From positions 806,001 to 870,000 of the forward strand of contig CAVWFQ010000003.1 in the NCBI GenBank assembly GCA_963754335.1: a stretch of DNA of 64,000 nucleotides. The letters run 5' to 3'. A program made the translations under genes and the position numbers. Under the pieces are notes generated by a model that worked only from the letters and a program-made list of their open reading frames with translations, ran no database searches and was not told the DNA's origin. The DNA comes from JBBSDP01 sp963754335. GTDB taxonomy: Bacteria > Planctomycetota > Phycisphaerae > Tepidisphaerales > Tepidisphaeraceae. Positions 1 through 8,830 of the stretch are shown here, one piece after another (position 1 is the stretch's first letter; every line of letters begins with the position of its first letter).

Positions 1-411
1 CGGACTGTCATACGAAAAGTCGACTCCGGGGCCGTCCGATCGCTCCACCGGGACAGCACGCCAGACGCGTTTGTCCCAAGCGCAAGCGCCGCCGTGGAGA
101 CTATTTGGACCATCATTGGCGGGGAGGATGTATTCGACATCGTCCACCATGAAGCGGGCATTGGCGATCCTGTTGGCAAACCGTCCTACCGTCGTTCCGA
201 AAAAGGGCTCGGGTTGGAGATATTGGCTCAGGTTGTCGAAACCGAGGGTCACATCGCCCAGCCGGCCACCCCGATCGGGAACATGAAGTTCGGTGAGCCG
301 GGCGCCATAATTCGTCAATTTTGCGACAGATTGCCGGGAATTCTCGAGAATAAAGAGATAGACCGGTGCTCCGTCCCCGGTGTTTCCAAACGCCTTTCGT
401 TCGATGGGCAT
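1..411 (-). CDS. galM: aldose 1-epimerase (mutarotase), C-terminus cut by window edge
   Basis: The minus-strand reading frame runs from ATG 411 to the window edge and shows 137 residues of a GalM-fold protein. Such enzymes interconvert the anomers of aldohexoses in the cytoplasm. Visible family signatures are NYGARLTELHVPDRGG (residues 34-49), the FFGTTVGRFANRIANARF block (70-87) and NDGPNSLHGG (99-108), whose His106 matches the catalytic His of the family. The catalytic Glu near the C-terminus lies outside the window. ATG 411 is the only in-frame start after a TGA at 478-480. A perfect TATAAT lies 6 nt upstream, so the mRNA may be leaderless. The plus-strand frames over this stretch are shadows. 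Confidence 0.88.
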   Translation of the reverse strand, partial: MPIERKAFGNTGDGAPVYLFILENSRQSVAKLTNYGARLTELHVPDRGGRLGDVTLGFDNLSQYLQPEPFFGTTVGRFANRIANARFMVDDVEYILPANDGPNSLHGGACAWDKRVWRAVPVERSDGPGVDFSYDSP

Positions 412-423
412 CGCGGCATTATA
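412..423 (-). promoter_or_regulatory. -10 box, 6 nt before the galM start
   Basis: On the minus strand TATAAT (423-418) is followed by exactly 6 nt and then ATG 411. A sigma-70-type start would fall at or next to the A of the start codon, implying a leaderless transcript. No Shine-Dalgarno can fit. A good -35 is not evident. Confidence 0.5.
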
Positions 424-735
424 GCGAACACGGCGAATGTGCCATGGACCCGCAGTCGAGCAATCCAATGCCTCGGTTCACGGGACGGCCCATGACGTGC
501 CGATAATTCAAGGTCACCCACGGAAGGGCAGGCGTTATGTCAGACCATGGACACCACTGTCCGTTTCTGAACCGTTCGGATGTCCGCTGCTCCGCCCATT
601 TCAGCCTCGACCGGCTCCGCCATGCCTTTGAGCACTGCTTTGATCATTATCAAGGGTGTTCAACTTACCTCGAATTGCTGGTGGAACGACGTGTACGGCG
701 CGGCGCGGCGAGCGAACGCGGGATGAGGCCGTCCT
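424..735. other. intergenic region, no gene seen
   Basis: This is the stretch between the divergent galM and xerD-like genes. Short frames on both strands have no recognisable motif and no consistent codon bias. I see no tRNA, terminator or strong repeat. Confidence 0.5.
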
Positions 736-1671
736 ATGCCTCCAACACGCCGCTTATCCAGGTCACGATCCCCCATCGAAACGCGAAGTCAGTCGCCCGA
801 TCTGCGACGCCTGCTGTTGCATCTGGCGTCTGAACGGGGTCTCGCGGACAACACCCTGGCTGCCTATCGACGCGATCTGGAAGATCTGGAAAAGCACTTT
901 GCGAAGGGGGGAAAGACATTCCGCACGGGGTCCGCGGACGACTACCGCTACTATCTTCAGAACCAGACCCGCGTTGGCCAGTCGACTCGAACAGTCGCCC
1001 GTCGGCTGGCCGCAATTCGCGTCTTCCTTCGTTTTCTCGCGCTCGACGGCCACGACTCGGCGAGAATTCTCCAGCAGCTTGAGCGTCCCAAACCGGAGCG
1101 CTCGCTTCCCAAAATTCTCAGCCGGGCACAGGTCAATCAGCTGATCGGTGCACCCAAGGTGAAAAACCGTCTTGCTGCCCGCGACGTGGCGATTCTCGAA
1201 TTGCTTTATGCCAGCGGATTGCGGGCGAGTGAGCTGTGCGATGTCAAAATCCGCGATGTGAATCTCCAGGTCGGGTGCGTCCGCGTCATCGGAAAAGGGA
1301 TGAAGGAGCGGATCGTTCCTGTCGGCAAACTCGCCGCTGAGGCAATCACGCGATACCTGGAAGAATGCCGTCCGAAGCTGGATCATCAGCGATCCGAACT
1401 TCTATTTCTCTCCCGATCCGGCAAGCCGATGGAACGGATCGGCCTGTGGATGCTCGTCGAAAAATACGGCCGTGCGAGCGGACTGCTCAAACGCATCTCA
1501 CCCCACACTCTTCGACACTGCTTTGCGACCCATCTCATTGGAGGCGGAGCTGATTTGAGAGTCGTGCAGGAACTTCTTGGACACACGGACATCAGCACGA
1601 CGCAGATCTACACCCATGTCGATCAGGATCGGTTAAAGGGAGTGCATAAGAAGTTTCATCCGCGAGGGTAG
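736..1671 (+). CDS. xerD: tyrosine recombinase, XerC/XerD family
   Basis: A 311-residue site-specific tyrosine recombinase, the usual length for Xer proteins that resolve chromosome dimers at dif during division. The N-terminal SAM-like core-binding domain spans roughly residues 20-110 and the catalytic domain 130-311. The full catalytic set is visible: Arg163 in ASGLRASEL, Lys190 in GKGMKER, His257 and Arg260 in HTLRHCFATH, His283 in LGHTDIST and nucleophile Tyr292 in IYTHV. The C-terminal KKFHPRG resembles XerD more than XerC, but I cannot separate the two firmly. It stands alone with no integron or phage genes beside it, which favours a housekeeping role. The ATG is preceded by GATGAGG. 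Confidence 0.9.
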   Translation: MPPTRRLSRSRSPIETRSQSPDLRRLLLHLASERGLADNTLAAYRRDLEDLEKHFAKGGKTFRTGSADDYRYYLQNQTRVGQSTRTVARRLAAIRVFLRFLALDGHDSARILQQLERPKPERSLPKILSRAQVNQLIGAPKVKNRLAARDVAILELLYASGLRASELCDVKIRDVNLQVGCVRVIGKGMKERIVPVGKLAAEAITRYLEECRPKLDHQRSELLFLSRSGKPMERIGLWMLVEKYGRASGLLKRISPHTLRHCFATHLIGGGADLRVVQELLGHTDISTTQIYTHVDQDRLKGVHKKFHPRG

Positions 1672-1682
1672 CGGACAAACAC

Positions 1683-1703
1683 GCCGCTTGCGGCTTCGCG
1701 AAT
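1683..1703. repeat. dispersed palindromic repeat, copy 1
   Basis: Contains the core GCTTGCGGCTTCGCGAA, found again at 12856-12876 and, inverted, at 12965-12981 and 29684-29703. All copies lie just after gene ends. Here it follows the xerD stop. Confidence 0.6.
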
Positions 1704-1805
1704 CGATTGCGCGGTATAGGAAAACCCCAAATCCCAAGCAACAAAGCCCAAAAAAATCACAAAACCCAAAATCCAAGTTGCAAAAAAGGAATGGAGGAGA
1801 CGAGA

Positions 1806-2108
1806 TCACGCTGCAGTCGATTCCGCAGCGATTGGAAAGCGCTTCGTCTGAAGGCAAAGGGCTAGAAAAATATGGCGGAGACGATCGACGCTGAGACCGC
1901 TCAGGAATTCCGAAGTGAAATCGACGGGAAAGTCGGCGCGAAAGGTCTGAATGTTGGTGATAAGGAGATCCCGGTCCAGGGCGGAGACGAGCCTGATTAA
2001 TTCTTCAACCTGTTCGGCGTGCAACATCATCAGCTCCATCTGGTCAGACCACGTCGGCGAGACAAGGTTAGGATTGCATTGAATCTCAGATGAAACAATC
2101 CAGGACAC
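1806..2108 (-). CDS. small conserved hypothetical protein
   Basis: A 100-residue soluble protein, or about 78 residues if translation starts at an inner Met. The middle and C-terminus (HAEQVEELIRLVSALDR, then FRADFPVDFTSEFLSGL and RLRHIFLALCLQTKR) read as a compact helical domain with normal composition. It recalls a small protein I believe recurs in planctomycete genomes, but I cannot name a family. It overlaps the end of the upstream gene (2086-2571) by 23 nt on the same strand, suggesting translational coupling. Function unknown. Confidence 0.6.
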   Translation of the reverse strand: MSWIVSSEIQCNPNLVSPTWSDQMELMMLHAEQVEELIRLVSALDRDLLITNIQTFRADFPVDFTSEFLSGLSVDRLRHIFLALCLQTKRFPIAAESTAA

Positions 2109-2571
2109 TCCCTTTGCAAACGATATCGGGCTGGTAGTGGACCACCTTTATGTTCTGTACCGGTCGTGGCGGATTTTCCCACGGTAACACCTTCCAAGGC
2201 GGCTGAAGCGGCGACTCCAGCGGATCACGCTCCCGCACAACGACCGCTTCGACTGGCAAGGGCATCGCCGGCAGGAGTTGAGGCCGTTCAGGTTCGGTCA
2301 CAACGATGGTGTTCGAAGGCTCGTAACGGTCAACCGCTGGAATCAGCGGGGCAGGTTGCGTGGTCGGGCAATCGGTCCAGTTGCAGCAGCAACGGTGGGT
2401 AACGTATGCGTTGTTTACCCGGTTGATCGATCGCTCAGAGGCGACGGTGAGGTCGGCCGTGCGAATGGCGCTGCGAAGCAGCCGGACCAGGCTCAGGTCC
2501 AGTGCCGCGACAATCAGGGCGCTGTTGGCTTCGAGGCTCACTCCCCTTGCCGAAGCAAACTCAAGGCGCAC
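2086..2571 (-). CDS. hypothetical protein
   Basis: A 161-residue frame with protein-like composition. The N-terminal helical part (EANSALIVAALDLSLVRLL, residues 14-32) is followed by a Cys-rich spot (HRCCCNWTDC) and a Pro-rich C-terminal half with VVVRERDPLESPLQPPWKVLP. No signal peptide or transmembrane helix is clear. It is probably co-transcribed with the overlapping downstream gene at 1806-2108. I do not recognise the family and the call rests on composition and gene overlap only. Confidence 0.45.
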   Translation of the reverse strand: MRLEFASARGVSLEANSALIVAALDLSLVRLLRSAIRTADLTVASERSINRVNNAYVTHRCCCNWTDCPTTQPAPLIPAVDRYEPSNTIVVTEPERPQLLPAMPLPVEAVVVRERDPLESPLQPPWKVLPWENPPRPVQNIKVVHYQPDIVCKGSVLDCFI

Positions 2572-2686
2572 GATCTCAGAGCGGTCCGAGGAAATGGCGA
2601 TTTATTCGGGAAATTCGCGGCGAAATTGATTTCCGCCCGACATCCGGTCTGATGCGAAGGCGTTCCGATTATGCCGGATGATGCGA

Positions 2687-2710
2687 CAAAGCAACGTCGT
2701 CGTTGCTTTG
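2687..2710. other. perfect 10-bp hairpin between divergent genes
   Basis: CAAAGCAACG (2687-2696) and its exact complement (2701-2710) enclose a 4-nt loop. It lies in the 5' region shared by the divergent genes at 2571 and 2813, so an operator or mRNA leader structure is more likely than a terminator. Confidence 0.4.
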
Positions 2711-2812
2711 GAAAATGAAACGAATCGGAAGCAACGTTGCTCATCGCCTGGATTCTCGAGTGCGCCTGCGGCCGCTGTCGCAAATCGACGGCTCGTCGCA
2801 TAATCCCGCCAG

Positions 2813-4282
2813 ATGACAATGGCGGAATTCGGCAAGAGATCGGTGAATCCATCGGCGGCAGACACACATCGCATGGCGATCGCCGCAACGATCTCGACCT
2901 TTTCGCTGTTATGGCTCGTGGCGTCGATCAATTCAGACGGATTCGGCCCGGCCGATGGGTGCATGCATTATCTGTTCGCGCGATTTGCATTCCGCAATCC
3001 GGGAAACTTCGTCAATGAGTGGGCCCGACCCCTCTGCACCCTGATCTACTCCGTGCCGGCGGTCGTCGCGGGGCGAATGGGGATCTGCTGCGTCAGCTTG
3101 CTCATGGGACTTGGGTGCGCGGCAGTCGCGAATGCGATCGCGCGCGGACAGGGGTTGCGGATCCCGGCGCTCGCGTTGCTTTTTACGCTCTGCCAGCCGT
3201 TGCTTTTCCTCCACACGCTGACGGCGATGACGGAACTTCCGTTCGCGCTGCTGCTGGGCGGCGCCTTTCTGGCCTATCAGAACCAGCGCTGGTTCGTGGC
3301 TGCGTCACTGGTCGCCCTCACCCCGCTCGCCCGTCCTGAAGGATTTGGATTCGTCCTGCTGACGGCTTTCGCCCTGGTCGCGGTGCGGGAGTGGCGAGCG
3401 CTGTTTGTTCTGCCGGCCGGGCTGATGTTATGGGACATCGCCGGCTGGTTGCTCGATCACCGCAACGGACACTGGTGGGGATGGCTGGCAAGCCATTGGC
3501 CGTGGGCCGCCCAGAGCATGTATGGACGAGGCAATCCGCTTACGTTCGTGGCCGTTTTGCCCGTCGTCGTTTCGCCGTTCATCGTTCCAGCGACTTTGAT
3601 CGGCATCTGGCAGGCGGCAAAGAATCCGATGCAGAGCGGGGAGTCATCTCATCTATCATTTTGCCGGCGTCTGACTGCCGCAATCCCGGTCTTTATTCTT
3701 TGCGTCCATAGTCTGCTTTACGCCACGGGTAAACTCGCCAGCTATGGCGAAGCCCGGTATCTCCTGGTCGTTGCGCCATTCTGGGGCGTTTGCTCGGCGC
3801 GGGGATGGGAGTGGATCTTCCGGCAAAGCAGTAGCGCGAGCGTGATGCGATGGGCGGCGGTCGCGGCGCTTTTGCCGCTGCTGGTCAATCTCGTCGACCC
3901 GGTCGTTCCGCTCAGACCTGACCGGAACTGGTTGATTGCCCAGCAGGCGGCACGCTGGTATGCCGAGCCTGGCGTTCGTGCCCGATTTCCGCGTTTTGGA
4001 GCATCGCATCCAGGAATGTTCGAGGAACTGGACCAGAACCTCACGGACGAAACGCGCGTGATGGCCTGGAACCGCAAGGAACTCCTTGCTCCGCGGCCGG
4101 GCATCCTCCTCTTCTGGGATCCCGTGTTCGGCGACAAAAATGCCAGTCCGGATCGAGCGGTCCGTCTCGACGAGCTAACGAGGGCCGGTTGGGTCATTGA
4201 CCCAGAGGCCGACGCAATGCTCAACGGCCGCATGACTTCATCAGAGTCACGCGACGGCTGGCACGTGTTCCACGCCCCGTAA
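2813..4282 (+). CDS. multi-pass membrane protein, glycosyltransferase-39-like
   Basis: A 489-residue integral membrane protein with about nine to ten hydrophobic segments spread over residues 20-370 and a soluble C-terminal 110 residues. The layout, with an acidic residue in the first loop (SDGFGPADGCMHY), TAMTELPFALLLGGAF and PLARPEGFGFVLL, resembles the lipid-linked-sugar glycosyltransferases of the GT39/PMT-like group found in planctomycetes. That family assignment is inference. The start is uncertain because neither ATG 2813 nor ATG 2873 has a clear Shine-Dalgarno. It is followed by a strong hairpin at 4287-4354. Confidence 0.65.
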   Translation: MTMAEFGKRSVNPSAADTHRMAIAATISTFSLLWLVASINSDGFGPADGCMHYLFARFAFRNPGNFVNEWARPLCTLIYSVPAVVAGRMGICCVSLLMGLGCAAVANAIARGQGLRIPALALLFTLCQPLLFLHTLTAMTELPFALLLGGAFLAYQNQRWFVAASLVALTPLARPEGFGFVLLTAFALVAVREWRALFVLPAGLMLWDIAGWLLDHRNGHWWGWLASHWPWAAQSMYGRGNPLTFVAVLPVVVSPFIVPATLIGIWQAAKNPMQSGESSHLSFCRRLTAAIPVFILCVHSLLYATGKLASYGEARYLLVVAPFWGVCSARGWEWIFRQSSSASVMRWAAVAALLPLLVNLVDPVVPLRPDRNWLIAQQAARWYAEPGVRARFPRFGASHPGMFEELDQNLTDETRVMAWNRKELLAPRPGILLFWDPVFGDKNASPDRAVRLDELTRAGWVIDPEADAMLNGRMTSSESRDGWHVFHAP

Positions 4283-4286
4283 ATCC

Positions 4287-4354
4287 TGCGCGGCGGGCTC
4301 ACTTCAGTGAGCCGGAACGACCTCACCGGCTCACTGAAGTGAGCCCGCCGCGCA
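4287..4354. repeat. perfect 29-bp inverted repeat (bidirectional terminator or REP-like element)
   Basis: Arms 4287-4315 and 4326-4354 are exactly complementary over 29 bp with a 10-nt loop. Each arm holds its own smaller palindrome, GGCTCACT..AGTGAGCC. It sits between the convergent genes ending at 4282 and 4380 and could stop transcription from both sides, although no T-tract follows. Confidence 0.7.
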
Positions 4355-4379
4355 GAGAAGGAACTCCACGTCGACCGAG

Positions 4380-5270
4380 TCATCGTGAATGTTCGACCGC
4401 ATTTGCGGTCAGCGGCTCGGCCTTGATCCCGAATTGATCCGCAACCGGACGCCAGCCGGCCATAAGCAGTCCGGGACGGACGCCGAGGGCCTTATCCCCG
4501 AGCGCCATGGTGCTGGAAGTCCCGCCATCAAGCATGATGGCTTGCGTTGCACCCAGACCTGCAAGTTTCTCCGCCGCGAAGCGGTAAGAGGCTTTTTCAA
4601 ACACGGCCAGCCAGAGCATGCGGCGCTCAGGGGCGATGGCCAGCATGGTCCGTGCGTCGGCTGCGCCGACATCGGGATCGGCCTTCCCGTCCCATAGGAC
4701 AACGCTGTCGCCGCCGATGGCCCATCGTGCCCGGGGAATGACGTCTGGTCTGATCGGTGGATGATAGTTTTCGAGGTGCGGCGTCAAATCATCCTCGAAC
4801 CACATGACGGCAACCTCTCGAGGCTGGTACAAATGATTCATCGTGTGCTCGACCACGATCGTTTGCGTGGATCGCGCCCAATTTCCGGCCAGTGGAATGT
4901 AGGGAGAACTGTCCGAAAACAAGGTGCCATTAACGGCGACGGCCAGTTGCCCGGCTTCGACCGTGCGACCCACCCGTTGTGTCGAATATTCCCACCCCTT
5001 TGCAACGGCGATCGAGTCCATCGGCGTGATCCAGATGCCAATTCCAGGCGCTGCCAGATCCACGCGAACGATATGGGCCAGGCCTCCCGACTGCGAAGTT
5101 TCAGGCAGACGCAGGCACTGATAATAGACGCCGCGATAGATTTCCCGCTCGGCCATTGGCTCGCGGCGCGTCCACCATCGCCACGTCAAAAAAATTGCGA
5201 TGAAGATCAGAATCGAAAGACCCACGGCGCGCAACGCACGCCTGATTCGGTGTCCGCGACGCCGGCTCAT
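4380..5270 (-). CDS. phosphodiester glycosidase (NAGPA) domain protein, membrane-anchored
   Basis: About 296 residues. An N-terminal basic stretch is followed by one transmembrane helix (VGLSILIFIAIFLTW), anchoring an extracytoplasmic domain of the NAGPA/DUF2233 type that cleaves or binds sugar phosphodiesters. Supporting motifs are AVAVNGTLF and IMLDGGTSSTMALG, the usual Asn/Gly-rich and DGG(T/S)S signatures, ending in GLLMAGWRPVADQFG. ATG 5270 is chosen. A TTG at 5294 would extend it further into the preceding prepilin gene, which it already abuts (stop at 5279). The two genes are probably one transcript. Substrate unknown. Confidence 0.7.
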   Translation of the reverse strand: MSRRRGHRIRRALRAVGLSILIFIAIFLTWRWWTRREPMAEREIYRGVYYQCLRLPETSQSGGLAHIVRVDLAAPGIGIWITPMDSIAVAKGWEYSTQRVGRTVEAGQLAVAVNGTLFSDSSPYIPLAGNWARSTQTIVVEHTMNHLYQPREVAVMWFEDDLTPHLENYHPPIRPDVIPRARWAIGGDSVVLWDGKADPDVGAADARTMLAIAPERRMLWLAVFEKASYRFAAEKLAGLGATQAIMLDGGTSSTMALGDKALGVRPGLLMAGWRPVADQFGIKAEPLTANAVEHSR

Positions 5271-5278
5271 GGACCGGC

Positions 5279-6022
5279 TCAACGCCAGTTCCAATACCCG
5301 TTGGGGCTGTAGAAGCGGGCCGCAAGGGAGCCGCCGGGAACGCGCTCGACATGGCCGTCGGAATAGGCTTCGTTGGACGAATCGATCAACAACCCGTCGC
5401 GAATATGCTGGCTCCAGGGATACAGATCGGAATTGGGATCGACGGCCAGATTCACGTTCGGCGCGCCGTTGCTGACGATCCAGTCGGTAATGATCGGAAT
5501 AGTCGGTGGATCCGAGAGCCGCGTCGGACCGGCGACCGCGTTGCCCGATCCGTCAGTGAACGGCGGGATCGTAGCGCCACCGACGCCGGTGCGGGGAAGC
5601 CAGAACGAATAGCCAAGGCGGTAAAAGACGGGCCCCGCCTGCATCCACCATCCGCCGTTTTCGTCTGACATTTCCGGGACTTCCAGCGGACAGAAAAACA
5701 TTTCATGCAGCATGCCATAGCGCTGCTGCATGAGGTCATAGAAATCGACGCTCAGGTCCCAGCAGTTGACATCGCCGTTATCGTCAAAGCGCGGGAAATA
5801 ACCCTTGTTCTCATTGGCGTACATGGTCATGACATCCGTCCACTGCCGCAGTCTGGCGGCGCACGATGTAACACGCGCCTCGTATCGCGCTCGAGTAAGG
5901 GCGGGCATGAGAACCGCAATCAGTACGGCGATGATGCCGACCACGACGAGCAGCTCTACAAGCGTGAATCCCCGGGAAAACGAGTTGCGGTCGTGAGCGA
6001 ACATTTTGCAGCGGCGTGACAT
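5279..6022 (-). CDS. prepilin-like protein with type IV pilin N-terminal methylation motif
   Basis: A 247-residue protein starting with a short basic leader and RGFTLVELLVVVGIIAVLIAV (residues 17-37), the class III signal cleaved before Phe by prepilin peptidase PilD. After the hydrophobic helix come the usual planctomycete features: YANENKGYFPRF, a Cys-containing segment and a C-terminal motif NEAYSDGHVERV that resembles the (F/S)DGHV box of the DUF1559-like pseudopilins. It is exported and presumably surface-exposed. There is no pilus machinery nearby. It runs with the glycosidase-domain gene downstream. Confidence 0.85.
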   Translation of the reverse strand: MSRRCKMFAHDRNSFSRGFTLVELLVVVGIIAVLIAVLMPALTRARYEARVTSCAARLRQWTDVMTMYANENKGYFPRFDDNGDVNCWDLSVDFYDLMQQRYGMLHEMFFCPLEVPEMSDENGGWWMQAGPVFYRLGYSFWLPRTGVGGATIPPFTDGSGNAVAGPTRLSDPPTIPIITDWIVSNGAPNVNLAVDPNSDLYPWSQHIRDGLLIDSSNEAYSDGHVERVPGGSLAARFYSPNGYWNWR

Positions 6023-6103
6023 GGGCAGGCTCGCTTTGCCGATTGCATCGACCGACGCCGAGCGGGCGCTTCTGGAATCGGCATTGTTTTGCAGTTGCCG
6101 ACG

Positions 6104-6844
6104 TCAGGACCTCTTGCGGCGGCAGGCGGCGAGAATGCCAACTGCCGCAATCGACCAGGAAGTCGGCTCGGGAGTGAATTGGAAAGACCCGGCCGAATAC
6201 AAGTTCACGTTGGTCGAGTTCAGATCATCGGCGGTCGTCGGATATAAGCCGGAAGTTCCATCGTAATTATAGTAACTGTTTGTTGTGTGGCTGTTTCCGT
6301 CCGTGTGTGTGGCGGGGAACGAAATCAGATGGGTGGAATCCGGATCTCCGACGGGCGCCGCGTCACCGCTGTTGACGTTGCCATTGGGGTTAGCCGTATC
6401 AAATCCCCAGGCTACGAGGCGGTAACTGTGGTTCGCCTGGAGCGTGACGGGCACGATCGGAACGTAGACATAACCTCCGCTGTATTCGGCGCCGGTGCTC
6501 GACGACATGGGATCCGTGCTCGACCAGTAAATCGAAACCGGTCCGACTTTCAGGCTATGGTCAGAGTTATCAAAAATTTCGACGGAGAGGGGGCTGTCTG
6601 AAGGAATGGTGGCCTCGCCGCTGTCAAAAACCCCCAACTGAGTGACCGAAATGGTTTGAGAGCCGACGCGGAAATCTTCCCCGAGTGTGAGCGCTGTGCC
6701 CAGATTCTGGCTGCCCGTTGGAGCGGCGCCAGTCCTTGACAAAGCGATGTAGTCGGCTTGCACGATGCTTGTTCCGACGGACGCAACCAGAACCAACGCA
6801 AAAAGTGGGAAAAACCTGTCGGAACGGACTTGTTGGAATTGCAT
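6104..6844 (-). CDS. PEP-CTERM sorting domain exported protein
   Basis: A 246-residue exported protein. The signal peptide at residues 12-30 (PLFALVLVASVGTSIVQA) is followed by a beta-rich, Ser/Thr/Asp-rich domain and the C-terminal sorting signal: PEP at about 226, a short hydrophobic helix and the basic tail RRKRS. Proteins of this class are processed by exosortase and linked with extracellular matrix. The body (choice-of-anchor style, with VEIFDNSD and LVAWGFD) has no known catalytic motif. GGGAG is spaced 4 nt before the ATG. Confidence 0.85.
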   Translation of the reverse strand: MQFQQVRSDRFFPLFALVLVASVGTSIVQADYIALSRTGAAPTGSQNLGTALTLGEDFRVGSQTISVTQLGVFDSGEATIPSDSPLSVEIFDNSDHSLKVGPVSIYWSSTDPMSSSTGAEYSGGYVYVPIVPVTLQANHSYRLVAWGFDTANPNGNVNSGDAAPVGDPDSTHLISFPATHTDGNSHTTNSYYNYDGTSGLYPTTADDLNSTNVNLYSAGSFQFTPEPTSWSIAAVGILAACRRKRS

Positions 6845-7012
6845 TAGACTCCCTCGGCGAAGGGTGATTGAGTGAAAAGGCGGCGCGAATCCGCAGAAAG
6901 TGTTGCTTGTAATATACGAGTTCGAGTGGAAATGTCAAAACGAGAAATGCGACGCGTCCGTTCGATCGAGACTGAAGGGATCGGTTCCGATAAACGCAGT
7001 AGCACGAATCGG

Positions 7013-8160
7013 TTAGATCCCCGATATTGCACTGGACGATCGGCTTGAGCGGCGGGTGCGGGACGTCGCTTCGGTAACAAACTCCTCGAACGCAAGCATC
7101 GCGTCCGCGTCGTGCATCTGCCGTGGCGGATGCTTCATGCACCAGGCGGCGACAGGATCGATCGGCCCGGCCATGCCGGCGTCACGCGCCAGTTTGCAGG
7201 CGCGAATCGCATCGACCACCACTCCGGCCGAGTTGGGTGAATCCTCCACGCTCAGACGCAGTTCCATGTTGAGCGGAACCCCGCCAAACCCCGTTCCTTC
7301 GATCCGAAGGAAGCAGACTTTGTTGTCCTTCTGGAACGGGATGAAATCGCTCGGGCCAATGTGAATTTTTTCCGGGTCGAGCGGAACGTCGAGCTGGCTC
7401 TGCACCGCTTCGGTCTTGCTGATCTTCTTGCTCGAAAGGCGGTCGCGACTGAGCATGTTCAGGAAATCGGTGTTTCCCCCGGTGTTGAGCTGATACGTCG
7501 AATCGATGCGGACGCCGCGCACCGCAAACAGGCGGGCCAGCGTACGATGGGTGATCGTTGCCCCGACCTGCGCCTTGACGTCATCTCCCACGCAGGGAAT
7601 GCCCGCTTGAGTAAATCGGGCTGCCCATGCAGGGTCCGACACGATGAAGACCGGAATGCAGTTGACCAGGCTGACGCCGGCCTTGAGACAAGCCTCGGCG
7701 TAAAAGGCCGTCGCCTGCTCCGAGCCGACGGGCAAATAATTGACCAGGATTTCAGCGCCGCTTTCGGCCAGGACCCGCGCCACATCGACGGGCGGACGAT
7801 CCGCCGGATCAAAACGCAGATGCGCCGGGTAGTCGAGCATGTGAGGCGCGATCCCGTCGAGCACATGGCCCATCTGCACCGTCACCCCGCTGGGCCGAAG
7901 CTCGCTGCAGAATGTCTTGGTGTTGTTCGGAAGTGCGAAGAGCGCCTCTTCCAGGGATGCCCGACCTTTCGGGTATCGATGTCGAAAGCGGCGACGACCT
8001 CGATGTCTTCGACACGCCATCCGCCAAGCGTCGGGTGCAGGAGACCAAGCGTCTCATGGTCGGCGCTGTTTTTCCGGGCGGCGGCGTACCAGGAAAGGCC
8101 TTGCACGAGCGAACTGGCGCAGTTGCCGACACCAACGATCGCGATTCGAATTCCGGGCAT
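7013..8160 (-). CDS. ino1: inositol-3-phosphate synthase, one frameshift in the assembly
   Basis: Converts glucose 6-phosphate to myo-inositol 3-phosphate using NAD. The N-terminus from ATG 8160 carries the NAD-binding IAIVGVGNCASSLVQGL. The frame then shifts near 7960-7963, where one G appears lost from a GGG run, and continues with ASLEEALFALPNNTK to the stop at 7013. Later signatures include NYLPVGSEQAT, IPCVGDDVKAQVGAT, the catalytic-domain STYQLNTGGNTDFLNM and GTGFGGVPLNMELRLSVEDSPNSAG. Joined length of about 380 residues fits the bacterial, actinobacterial-like subfamily. AGAGGATT precedes the ATG and a TATACT-like -10 lies farther upstream. Inositol lipids or other inositol derivatives are the likely end use. 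Confidence 0.88.
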
Positions 8161-8239
8161 AATCCTCTTGCTCTGTCCTGCGATCCAACCCTGTTACAAG
8201 TATATACTCTACGAACCACGGCGACGGTTTGTTGTAACG

Positions 8240-8800
8240 TTACTGCACAGGCGTCTTTGGGCGCAAGAGGGCCAGCACTTCGATATTTCCCTTGCCGCCG
8301 AGAATGGGGCTGCGCTCGGTTCGGACGACGCTGAACCCGGCCGCCACGGCCTCATCAGTTACCCGTTTTACCACGTCGTCGAGATGCTCGGGAGGCAATA
8401 CGCCGTGCCGAAGCAGCTTCGCGTCAGCTTCGTAATGTGGCTTGACCAAAGCGATGAGCACTCCATCGTCGCAAACCATTTTTCGCGCCGCCGGCAGGAT
8501 GTTCCGCTGCCGCGTCCAGGCCACGTCGATGCTGACCAGCCCTACGCGCTCGGGAAGCGATGCGTGCATGGCGTTGGTCCGCTCCATGACCACGACGCGG
8601 GGGTCTTTGCGCAGCTTCCATTCCAGCGCACCATAACCGGTATCGATCGCGTAAACCTTCGCCGCTCCGCGTTGGAGTAGGCAATCGACAAATCCCCCGG
8701 CGTTGCAGCCCAGATCAGCGCAGGCCAGTCCCGTCACGTCGATGCCAAACGTGGCGAGGGCATGGTCGAGTTTCTGGCCGGCGCGGGAAACGAAGGGCAT
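8240..8800 (-). CDS. TlyA/FtsJ-like rRNA methyltransferase
   Basis: About 186 residues from ATG 8800. The protein begins directly at the methylase-domain signature FVSRAGQKLDHAL, followed by the SAM-binding ADLGCNAGGFVDCLLQRGA, YAIDTGYGALEWKL and LVSIDVAWTRQRNILPAA, with a catalytic-type Lys in ALVKPHYEA. TlyA proteins 2'-O-methylate rRNA cytidines. This one lacks the usual N-terminal S4 RNA-binding domain, so it is a short form. TACAAT sits exactly 6 nt before ATG 8800, which supports this start over the one at 8827. Confidence 0.8.
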   Translation of the reverse strand: MPFVSRAGQKLDHALATFGIDVTGLACADLGCNAGGFVDCLLQRGAAKVYAIDTGYGALEWKLRKDPRVVVMERTNAMHASLPERVGLVSIDVAWTRQRNILPAARKMVCDDGVLIALVKPHYEADAKLLRHGVLPPEHLDDVVKRVTDEAVAAGFSVVRTERSPILGGKGNIEVLALLRPKTPVQ

Positions 8801-8812
8801 GGGGCGATTGTA
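8801..8812 (-). promoter_or_regulatory. -10 box, 6 nt before the methyltransferase start
   Basis: On the minus strand TACAAT (8812-8807) is followed by 6 nt and the ATG. The transcript would start at the initiation codon. Confidence 0.45.
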
Positions 8813-8830
8813 GAGCCTCGGATTCAAATC

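Noticed and set aside
94..495. 133-codon frame on the plus strand
   Set aside because: Antisense of the aldose 1-epimerase; the minus strand has the real motifs.
736..1671. Tyrosine recombinase as a phage or integron integrase
   Set aside because: Length and C-terminus fit housekeeping XerC/D; no cargo genes, att repeats or transfer genes are nearby.
7361..8680. 439-codon open frame on the plus strand
   Set aside because: Covers two certain minus-strand genes (ino1, tlyA-like) and shows only shadow composition.
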